From the NCBI GenBank assembly GCA_023473425.1, contig JAMCYG010000013.1, positions 1 through 44,256 of the forward strand: 44,256 nt of DNA, written 5' to 3'. Shown here one piece after another: positions 36,707-44,256 of the stretch; position 1 is the first letter of the stretch; each line of letters begins with the position of its first letter. Under the pieces are notes generated by a model. The model ran no database searches and was not told where the DNA came from. It saw only the letters and a program-made list of their open reading frames with translations. This DNA is from Candidatus Martarchaeota archaeon. Lineage in GTDB: Archaea; Micrarchaeota; Micrarchaeia; Micrarchaeales; Micrarchaeaceae. Made by a program: the position numbers and the translations under genes.

Positions 36707-38242
36707 ATGGCGAAGACATACATAGATATAGTAAAGTACATGGTTACTGCAAATTTTGAGATAAAGGGAATGGTCGAAAAGCCCGATATAATAGGCGCTG
36801 TTTTTGGCCAGACGGAAGGTCTTCTGGGAACTGACCTTGATCTAAGGGAGCTACAGAAGAATGGCAAGATAGGCAGGATAGAGATCGAGTCGAGTGCTAG
36901 CAGTGGTCGCACACACGGGAAGCTCTATCTTCCATCATCGCTCAGTAGGGTCGAGACGTGCATACTTGGCGCTGCCATAGAGACTGTAGATAGGGTCGGC
37001 CCGTTTGAGACGTCATTCAAGGTTCTGTCAATAAGCGACACTAGGAACGATAAGCGCAAGAACATAGTCAATAGGGCCAAGGAGCTGCTGAAGACAATGT
37101 CATCCACTGACACTCCAGGCAGCAAGGAGATAGCCGACTTAGTAGAAAGTGAATTTAAGTCAAGCGTGATAGGGACATACGGCCCTGATGCCTTGCCTGC
37201 CGGTCCAGAAATATCTTCCAGCGACGAGGTCATAATAGTAGAAGGCAGAGCCGACGTCATAAACCTGCTCAAATGCGATATAGCCAATGCAATAGCGGTC
37301 GGGGGCGCCGCAGGGAAGATACCGAAGACTATACTTGACCTTTGCGCCAAGAAGACAGTAACACTGTTTGTCGATGGCGACAGGGGAGGCGACATGATAA
37401 TAAGGAACATGATCAGCGCTGCTGATATAGACTTCGTTGCAAAGGCGCCTGATGGTAAGGAGGTTGAGGAGCTTGCAAGGAAGGAAGTAATAAAATCCCT
37501 GAGAAGCAGGATGCCTATGGACCAGTACATGGCTATAAACAAGATAGGGAGCCAGCACAATGGCAGGAACCACAACGGCGAGCGTGACTTCAGGAATCAT
37601 GCTTCGGAGATTGAGCAGGATAGAGTGCCAGAGAGGCAACCTGACAGGCAAGAGGAAGGGTACGAACCTATAGAATCACATCAGGCACAGACCCAGAACC
37701 AGAGGCCACAGGAGCAGCAAACCCGTGACGAGTTCCTAAGCCCGGATGAGATAGGCAACAGGGTGAGGAGCATCTCGAAAAGCGGATATTCCGGAGAACG
37801 CAGCAGAAGCGAAGAGGCACACGATTCTACCGGCAGTGAAGAAAGTACAGTCGATCTCGGAATAAGAAGCATGGATGAACCGCGCAATGGTGGAGGCATT
37901 TCTTCGATACCAGACATAAGCGCTCCGGAGCAACGCACCGCAAGTATAGATGAGAAGCTCTCGGCGAGCTTTATTGCGGCGCTCGATGACCTAAAGAATA
38001 CACTGAGGGGCAGGCTCTATGACTCGAATGGCGGAGTGATAAAGGAAGTGCCAATAAGAGAGATAATACCCACGTTGCAGGACTCCAACGGCACTTTCGC
38101 GGTCGTGTTCGATGGCATAATAACGCAGAGGCTGTTGGACTTGGCGTACAAAACCGGAATAAAGGCGCTGTACGGCATAAGGTCTAGCCAGATAACAAGG
38201 AAGTATGGCAACGTCCTTGTCTACACAGCGGAGCACCAGTAA
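36707..38242 (+). CDS. dnaG: Archaeal DnaG-like primase (Toprim)
   Basis: VEKPDIIGAVFGQTEGLLG, VIIVEGRADVINLLKC Toprim E, LFVDGDRGGDMI; long Q/R/E-rich linker. Confidence 0.95.
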   Translation: MAKTYIDIVKYMVTANFEIKGMVEKPDIIGAVFGQTEGLLGTDLDLRELQKNGKIGRIEIESSASSGRTHGKLYLPSSLSRVETCILGAAIETVDRVGPFETSFKVLSISDTRNDKRKNIVNRAKELLKTMSSTDTPGSKEIADLVESEFKSSVIGTYGPDALPAGPEISSSDEVIIVEGRADVINLLKCDIANAIAVGGAAGKIPKTILDLCAKKTVTLFVDGDRGGDMIIRNMISAADIDFVAKAPDGKEVEELARKEVIKSLRSRMPMDQYMAINKIGSQHNGRNHNGERDFRNHASEIEQDRVPERQPDRQEEGYEPIESHQAQTQNQRPQEQQTRDEFLSPDEIGNRVRSISKSGYSGERSRSEEAHDSTGSEESTVDLGIRSMDEPRNGGGISSIPDISAPEQRTASIDEKLSASFIAALDDLKNTLRGRLYDSNGGVIKEVPIREIIPTLQDSNGTFAVVFDGIITQRLLDLAYKTGIKALYGIRSSQITRKYGNVLVYTAEHQ

Positions 38243-38271
38243 TGGGTGCACCGCCTTTCTTCTCCTACAAG

Positions 38272-38300
38272 CCCCGCATGTGCGGGGTTTATATTCTTTT
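38272..38300 (+). terminator. Hairpin plus U-tract terminator-like element after dnaG
   Basis: CCCCGC-atgt-GCGGGG followed by TTTATATTCTTTT. Confidence 0.65.
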
Positions 38301-38302
38301 AT

Positions 38303-38334
38303 GGTTTAAACTTAAACTGGTTTAAATTTAAACT
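38303..38334. promoter_or_regulatory. Tandem 16-bp operator-like repeat overlapping a TATA-like element
   Basis: GGTTTAAACTTAAACT directly followed by GGTTTAAATTTAAACT (one mismatch), ~18 bp before ATG 38352. Confidence 0.7.
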
Positions 38335-38351
38335 AATAAACTAATGATCTG

Positions 38352-38789
38352 ATGAAAATCAAAGCAGCGGCAGCATCGGCAAACCAGATACCTAACTTCC
38401 ATAAAGCAGTCGGAAAGGATATACGAAGGGTAGCCCTGAGAATACTCATACTGTACAAGCTGGCGCACTGCAGGACTAACTACTATTCGCTTGTTAAGGA
38501 CATACAGAAGATGCAATTGGAGAGGGCAAAGGCGCATATGTCAGCAGGAAGTACGTCAGCATGGACGGACAGGATTACCGCTGCAAGTCCGTCCGCTATC
38601 AAGAGTGAAATATACAACATCGTGTCGGCCCTTGAGAAGTCAGAGTATATAACGGCAGTCAAGCGGAAGTCAGGAGACCGTACGATGAAGTATTACAGAA
38701 TAACTCCTAGTGGAGTAAAAATTCTCAAGGAAACACAGGACGTACTAACGAGAACTGTGAAAGACATATCGAAGATAGTCGGAGAATGA
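38352..38789 (+). CDS. PadR-like winged-helix transcriptional regulator
   Basis: RRVALRILILYKLAHCRTNYYSLVKDI...IYNIVSALEKSEYITAVKRKSGDRTMKYYRITPSGVKIL. Confidence 0.8.
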   Translation: MKIKAAAASANQIPNFHKAVGKDIRRVALRILILYKLAHCRTNYYSLVKDIQKMQLERAKAHMSAGSTSAWTDRITAASPSAIKSEIYNIVSALEKSEYITAVKRKSGDRTMKYYRITPSGVKILKETQDVLTRTVKDISKIVGE

Positions 38790-38798
38790 GGTGAAGGC

Positions 38799-39803
38799 AT
38801 GGCAGCACAGTCTAATAACGTTATAGAAGTCAAAAATGTAGTAAAGAAATTTGGCGACTTTACTGCACTGAACAATGTGAGCTTCACGATAAAAGAAGGA
38901 GAGTTGTTTGGGCTGCTAGGCCCCAATGGAGCCGGCAAGACGACAATGATAAATCTTATACTCGGTCTCCTTAAAGTGACCTCAGGAACGATAATAATAG
39001 ACAGGGAAGACATTTCCCGCAATCCAGAGCGTATAAAAAAGATAATAGGGATGATGACGCAGGAAACAGTGGTAGAGCCAGACCTTACTGCAAAGCAGAA
39101 CCTAGAGCTATTCGCAAGACTCTACGGTCTCAGCGAGGCAGAGATGTCGAAGAGAGTGTCCGAGGCGCTGAAAGATGCCAACCTTGAGGACAAGGCGAAC
39201 GTCCGTGCAGGCACGTTCTCTGGAGGCATGCAGAGAAGGTTGGAACTCGTGAAGTCCATGGTTAATGTCCCGAAAATACTCATACTTGATGAACCGACCA
39301 CCGGGCTGGATGTCCAGAACAGGGTTGATATGTGGAAGCGCATAAGGGAGCTCAGCAAGAGGGGAGTGACAATAATCATGACTACACAATACTTAGAGGA
39401 AGCAGACTCGCTGTGTGAGAGGGTGGCTGTGATAGACCACGGGGAGGTGAAGGCCATAGGCACACCTTTAGAGCTGAAGAAGCAGGTTGCAACAAAGCCC
39501 ATACTCGAAATATTTGCGAAAGCCGATGTGCTGGACAGCATCGCCGAAATAATCAGAGTGAAGTACAAGCTGAAACCCGAGATATTGGGCGAGAAGCTTC
39601 TGGCTGAAATATCTGGCGACACAGCCAGCGTAGTCAGCGGAATCATGAAAGAGACTTCCAAGAGGAAGATAGAGATATATTCTATAAGCAGCAGGTTGCC
39701 GACCATGGATGACGTCTTCATAAAGCTCACAGGAAGCAGCCTCAGGGACACTACATCAGGCACGTATGAGTCTACGCGCTCGAAGATGATGACCAGGAGA
39801 TGA
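38799..39803 (+). CDS. ABC transporter ATP-binding protein (DrrA-like)
   Basis: GLLGPNGAGKTTMINLILG, TFSGGMQRRLELVKSM, ILILDEPTTGLD. Confidence 0.95.
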   Translation: MAAQSNNVIEVKNVVKKFGDFTALNNVSFTIKEGELFGLLGPNGAGKTTMINLILGLLKVTSGTIIIDREDISRNPERIKKIIGMMTQETVVEPDLTAKQNLELFARLYGLSEAEMSKRVSEALKDANLEDKANVRAGTFSGGMQRRLELVKSMVNVPKILILDEPTTGLDVQNRVDMWKRIRELSKRGVTIIMTTQYLEEADSLCERVAVIDHGEVKAIGTPLELKKQVATKPILEIFAKADVLDSIAEIIRVKYKLKPEILGEKLLAEISGDTASVVSGIMKETSKRKIEIYSISSRLPTMDDVFIKLTGSSLRDTTSGTYESTRSKMMTRR

Positions 39804-39821
39804 GAGTCAAGCAGTAAGCAA

Positions 39822-40988
39822 ATGAGAATAAATGAATGGAAGAGAGAGGATGATGATTTGTCAATAGGAAGGGATACGTTATCGCTGCTCCGCAGAGAGA
39901 TGATAATCTACGTCGCACACATTAAGACGAATGTGATAAGGGCACTCATATTTCCATTCATACTCATAATTATATTCAGCAACCTTGGCAGCAACAGTGC
40001 GGTTGGCATAACCACAGCAGTCGTCAACTATGCGAACAACCCCGCTTCAGCATCATTCTTGAGCTCGCTTCAATCGCAGAATACCCTTCAGATAACATCA
40101 GTAACAGATCTGTCGCAGGCAATGTCAATGCTGAAGAGCGGCAGCGCAGACTTGGTAGTTGTCATATTACCCACATTTCCTAGGACTGACGGCAGTAATC
40201 CTTCGGTGCAGATATACCACAGCAACAGCAATCTTGCAGGGACAGCTGGGGGTATATCTATAATAGAGCAGGCAGCGGCAAAATACGGGGCTGATCCTTC
40301 ATCCGCTACCGGCGACCCGCAGGCTGCATCGCATGTAGCCCAGCTTGTTGGAAGCAATCTGGCATATGGTTTCCAGATAAGCTATAAGACCTTCCTGATA
40401 GGCGGACTCATAGCGATGGTAGCAGCATTCGGAGCGATTTTTGGCGGTGGAGCCACGCTTATATCAGACAGGCAGCTAGGCAACCTGAAGGCGTTCCTCA
40501 TAACGCCGGTCAGCAAAAACGCTATAATATTGAGCAAGATACTCTACGGTACAATAGTATCGGTGATAGGCGGCATGCTTGCGCTAGGGCTTGGCATAGC
40601 AATGGGCGGTACGATGGCCATGGGCATCGCGGGGCTCCCGTACATCTTGGTGCTTGTCACCCTGATATCTATAGGCTTCAGTTCATTCACCGTTGTTCTG
40701 GCTTCAAGGGTAAAAAACATAGAGGCGTACCAAATATTCGCGCAGGTGATAGTGATGCCCCTATGGTTCCTGTCCGGAGCATTTTTCCCTGTAAGCAGCA
40801 TGCCGGCATGGATGCAGCCCATAAGTGTAGTCGATCCTATGACATATGCAACTACTGGGATAAGGTATGTCATGCTCTCCGGCTACTACCCGCTCCAGGC
40901 TTTCGGGACCGATATACTGGCGCTATTGTTGTTCTTCGCCCTAGGCTTTGGCTTGAGCTTCATACTTTTCAAGATGAGAATAGATTGA
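39822..40988 (+). CDS. ABC-2 type transporter permease
   Basis: N-terminal TM, large extracytoplasmic loop, five C-terminal TMs, LSGAFFPVSSMPAWMQPISVVDPMTY. Confidence 0.92.
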   Translation: MRINEWKREDDDLSIGRDTLSLLRREMIIYVAHIKTNVIRALIFPFILIIIFSNLGSNSAVGITTAVVNYANNPASASFLSSLQSQNTLQITSVTDLSQAMSMLKSGSADLVVVILPTFPRTDGSNPSVQIYHSNSNLAGTAGGISIIEQAAAKYGADPSSATGDPQAASHVAQLVGSNLAYGFQISYKTFLIGGLIAMVAAFGAIFGGGATLISDRQLGNLKAFLITPVSKNAIILSKILYGTIVSVIGGMLALGLGIAMGGTMAMGIAGLPYILVLVTLISIGFSSFTVVLASRVKNIEAYQIFAQVIVMPLWFLSGAFFPVSSMPAWMQPISVVDPMTYATTGIRYVMLSGYYPLQAFGTDILALLLFFALGFGLSFILFKMRID

Positions 40989-41013
40989 AAATGAAACGTG
41001 TTATGGTGAGAGA

Positions 41014-42354
41014 ATGAAAATGCAAAAAAATGCGAAAACCCTCGCGGCAGTGATGCTGCTGATAATTGGCGTACTGGCGGCTGCACCTGGAGTGCATGCG
41101 ACTACGGTAACCGTCGCCTCGTCGGCCGACGGAGCCCTGACAATGCAGAACCTAGCGGTCAGTCCCCAACCGATAGTAGCTGGAAGCAACGTAACAATAT
41201 CATTTAATCTATTCAATTCGTACGACAACTCACTATACGATCTTAGTCTACAGCTTACCGGAGATAGCCGTATACTGAATGTCTCGCCAATGAGCAATCT
41301 TATAATAAACTCGATAGGGTCGGGCAACTACGGAGGAGTAGGTTTCAACACGGTATCGTACAAGCTGCACATACCTTCTACCCTTCCGGGCGGTGTATAC
41401 ACGTTTGACGTAGTAGCTACATACAGGACCGATCTGCCTAACAATCAGGGCAGCATAATAGGCATGTCGGATATGCCTGTGAGCATATATGTCTACGGGA
41501 AGCCGAACGTAGTGGCCAGCGTGGTCTCCGCGACGCCTTCACAGCTTTTCCCTGGAGGAAATCAAACAATAGAAGTAGAGCTACAGAACACCGGAACAGG
41601 CACGGCAAAGAACGTTACAGCAACATTCATTAACGGAAATGGTGTAATCACCGGTGGTATAAACCGTTTCTTCATAGGTGCCATACCTCCAGGATCTTCT
41701 GTAGTAGAATCTCTCTTCATACAAGCCCCCAACGCCAGCAGTGCAGTAGGAAGTTCGGTAGCAATGCCAGTCAGCATCAGCTACTCGTCTAACTATACGC
41801 AGAACATTACGAGCAACCAGTCAATCAGCATTAATGTGCAGCGCGGGCCTATCTTTAGCATACAAGGTGCTGTGTCAAATCTCAAGAAGGGCGATGCATA
41901 TGATCCTGTCACGTATATCGTGAAGAATATTGGCAACATAGCGGCGAACAACGTGTCATTCAGCCTAGTTACAAACTACCCGATATCACCGGTAGATCCG
42001 AATGCATTTGTAAGCTCACTCGCACCAGGGCAGTCGGCCAACGTCACATTCTATGTGAGCATAGACTCGCATGCCGGCTCTGGCAGCTATCCGGTGACAA
42101 TATACGAGCAGTGGAGGCAGTCTAATGCAGGAGCTAACCAGCAGTTCTCCGGCTCCAGCAACTATTACGCGTTGGTAGGAGGAGCCCTAAGCAGTGCAGG
42201 TGCGCCAGGAATAAATGAGCCAACTAGCACAGGCACGACAGAGTATGAAGCCATAATAGTAATACTCGTGGTAGTGCTGATCATGGCGTACGTGGCTAGG
42301 AGGATGAGAGCGACGTCGAAGTCGCAAGGTGAAGCCCGCCAGAAGAAAAAGTGA
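41014..42354 (+). CDS. Secreted S-layer-like/CARDB-like protein (COG1361-like) with C-terminal TM anchor
   Basis: Signal peptide LAAVMLLIIGVLAAAPGVHA, repeats such as VEVELQNTGTGTAKNVTATF, C-terminal TTEYEAIIVILVVVLIMAYVARRMR. Confidence 0.85.
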   Translation: MKMQKNAKTLAAVMLLIIGVLAAAPGVHATTVTVASSADGALTMQNLAVSPQPIVAGSNVTISFNLFNSYDNSLYDLSLQLTGDSRILNVSPMSNLIINSIGSGNYGGVGFNTVSYKLHIPSTLPGGVYTFDVVATYRTDLPNNQGSIIGMSDMPVSIYVYGKPNVVASVVSATPSQLFPGGNQTIEVELQNTGTGTAKNVTATFINGNGVITGGINRFFIGAIPPGSSVVESLFIQAPNASSAVGSSVAMPVSISYSSNYTQNITSNQSISINVQRGPIFSIQGAVSNLKKGDAYDPVTYIVKNIGNIAANNVSFSLVTNYPISPVDPNAFVSSLAPGQSANVTFYVSIDSHAGSGSYPVTIYEQWRQSNAGANQQFSGSSNYYALVGGALSSAGAPGINEPTSTGTTEYEAIIVILVVVLIMAYVARRMRATSKSQGEARQKKK

Positions 42355-42404
42355 GAGGGTCGTTTGGAGCTAAACGCTCTGGTACCCTCTCCTTTTTATT
42401 TTTT
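42353..42404 (+). terminator. Hairpin plus T-tract terminator-like element
   Basis: GAGAGGGT..ACCCTCTC outer stem, CGTTT/AAACG inner stem, then CCTTTTTATTTTTT; overlaps the stop codon of the preceding CDS. Confidence 0.6.
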
Positions 42405-42526
42405 GCCAGATATAAGAGCATAAGATACTGCGTCATATAGTTATGTATAGTAGTGTATAGTTGCTATGACGGATATACAATATTAGGCGTGTAAGATTCC
42501 AGGGTGGAGTTGATTAGGGTGGAAAA

Positions 42527-43411
42527 ATGAGGAAACCTTATGATATAATGGTAGACAGCGCGCTCAAGAAGTATGACATACCTCTTTGGGTCAGGCCATA
42601 TGTATATGACTATGTGAAGTCTGATCCTGCAAATGCGGTAAAGAAGGCTCTCAGTTTCGTAGAGATAAAGAGGAAGAAAGGCATGCTCACTGCTAAGGAC
42701 GTAAAGCTGCCAAACGGCATAACTTTCGACATAAAGAAGGTCAAAATGCTGCTCAACACCTTCTTTTACGCCGAGGAGGAGGTGGCAAGGATGTGCACGT
42801 CATGGGTTGAGAGGCCGGCAGTGTACAATGCCGAATACATAAATCATTTCACGCAGACTGCAGAGTCAAGCACCGCCAGGGCAAGGGCAATAAAAAGCGT
42901 TATAGAAGGCATAGCCGGCAACACCAAGGACACTCTAAAGGACATAGACAGCGTGTTCCATTACGTCGCAACCCTTACTGAATGGCCGGAGAGGATTGTG
43001 GCTTTGGACTTCATATTGAGGTACGCGTATGCAAAGACCCTCGGCCTGGTGTTCTACAAGGTCTTTTACCCTGTAGCCCCAGAGTTCATGAGGAACATAA
43101 GCAAGGTCTTCGCAAAGGACGAGCCATGCGCAATTTGGGGTGAGAATGAGGCGACCAGAATGCTAGAGGAGGGCATAGTGCCAAAGGAGCGCGTGCTAGC
43201 CATGTGCGGCGAAATACTTTCAAGGGTGTACGCTTCTATAGAAAGCAACATATCGATAGCGAAGCAGTCGGGAGTCGAGCGTGAGATAGGACTACTCATG
43301 GACGTGTCCGTGGCATACCCGTTGGAAAGGCTGGCAGAACTAGGCGTAATAAGCGATGCGAGAAAGGAGTTCAAGTCTATCATAGGTTCTGTGCAGAAGA
43401 AAAAAGGTTAA
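42527..43411 (+). CDS. Hypothetical mostly alpha-helical protein
   Basis: 294-aa ORF; helical composition, WVERPAVYNAEYINHF and TEWPERIVALDFILRYAYAKTLG blocks. Confidence 0.7.
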   Translation: MRKPYDIMVDSALKKYDIPLWVRPYVYDYVKSDPANAVKKALSFVEIKRKKGMLTAKDVKLPNGITFDIKKVKMLLNTFFYAEEEVARMCTSWVERPAVYNAEYINHFTQTAESSTARARAIKSVIEGIAGNTKDTLKDIDSVFHYVATLTEWPERIVALDFILRYAYAKTLGLVFYKVFYPVAPEFMRNISKVFAKDEPCAIWGENEATRMLEEGIVPKERVLAMCGEILSRVYASIESNISIAKQSGVEREIGLLMDVSVAYPLERLAELGVISDARKEFKSIIGSVQKKKG

Positions 43412-43474
43412 AAGGCTGAACGGGAAATATTATTTGGTAGCTAAAAGCGGCCAAAACGACAACAGTGATGACAG

Positions 43475-43849
43475 ATGGACATAAACGATGGCATGAATAT
43501 GAAAGAAGGCGCGGATGAAATCAGGGAGCAGCATGTGAATTCGGAGCATGCCGAACGTGAGAGAGACGAGGCGATTCCTGACGCAAGGAACGTAGTATTC
43601 ATAGGCAAGAAATCGACTATGAACTATGTGCTGGCTGTAGTCACGCAGTTCAACTCCGGGCTACCGGAAGTCATGATCAAGGCCAGGGGTAGGGCCATAT
43701 CGAAAGCTGTCGACGTGCAGCAGATAGTGGCGAACAAGTTCATATCAACGCTCAGGAACAAGGAGATAAAGCTTTCTACCGAGAGCATGCTGAATGAAGA
43801 TGGAACGAGATCAAGAGTAAGTGCAATACAGATAACTGTAACGAAATGA
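43475..43849 (+). CDS. alba: Alba-family DNA/RNA-binding protein with N-terminal acidic extension
   Basis: [51 protein letters not shown]. Confidence 0.95.
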   Translation: MDINDGMNMKEGADEIREQHVNSEHAERERDEAIPDARNVVFIGKKSTMNYVLAVVTQFNSGLPEVMIKARGRAISKAVDVQQIVANKFISTLRNKEIKLSTESMLNEDGTRSRVSAIQITVTK

Positions 43850-44008
43850 CCACGCAAAGACGAGCCTTGCAAGCAGGATGAATCCAAAAGTATTTTATAT
43901 ATATTACGCAGGGAAGAGTATTAGCCAGAGTGCACAATACACAAAGGCTCGTCATGGAAGTTGGGAAGACTGAGTGGAGATGGGGTTGGCAATCCGGCTT
44001 GTCACTTA

Positions 44009-44254
44009 ATGTTGAACAAGCTATACACCCAAAAGGGTTGTCAACCCTTTCACGATACGAAACCTGCCGTAGGAGAATATTACTTAATAGATGCATTAAA
44101 GAAAAATGATAAGGTAGTGTTTCTGGGCAGTACTGGCCATGCTATGGTTGAGGTAATAGACGCAGTATCTGCCGGCAGGCATGCACCTGCGGACAGTCGT
44201 TGCTGCAGCAAACTGCGGCGAGTTTGAATATATAGGTATATGGCAATTGTGTTA
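44009..44254 (+). pseudogene. Possible second Alba-like gene with a frameshift
   Basis: Frame starting at 44009 gives KPAVGEYYLIDALKKNDKVVFLGSTGHAMVEVIDAV; a different frame ending at 44254 gives LPAGMHLRTVVAANCGEFEYIGIWQLC*. Together they resemble an Alba fold. Confidence 0.35.
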
Positions 44255-44256
44255 AA

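Noticed and set aside
36925-37575. 216-aa minus-strand ORF
   Set aside because: Antisense to dnaG; Ser/Leu/Ala-rich shadow composition.

Overview
The window is a compact archaeal chromosome segment with short intergenic gaps. Its character (DPANN/Micrarchaeota-like) is an inference from gene content: split RNAP B''/B' and A'/A'', aIF5B, archaeal MAT, Taw1, Alba, Sm-like protein, archaeal DnaG, a long-form NDK and noncanonical tRNA splicing. About 34 protein genes and three tRNA genes can be supported: Ile-GAU, an intron-containing His-GUG, and Ala-GGC. There are no rRNAs, CRISPR arrays or recognisable transposons. The main blocks are the RNA polymerase operon rpoH-B''-B'-A'-A'', the pyruvate:ferredoxin oxidoreductase operon porGDAB, a PadR-type regulator/ABC exporter/secreted CARDB-like protein cluster, and a cluster of lineage-specific helical-repeat proteins. 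The best leads are: (1) an MFS phosphate:H+ symporter fused to a C-terminal DUF47/PhoU-like domain; (2) a tRNA-His with a 19-nt intron in the T-loop forming a canonical bulge-helix-bulge, with encoded CCA and no encoded G-1; (3) a possible SAM-sensing circuit made of MAT, an adjacent HTH-CBS regulator and a 26-bp perfect inverted repeat; (4) a tandem 16-bp operator overlapping the likely TATA box of the PadR/ABC operon; (5) two candidate structured noncoding RNAs; (6) a TPR-AAA+ ATPase fusion; (7) a possibly frameshifted second Alba-like gene at the right edge. All calls come from reading the sequence; no database search was run.
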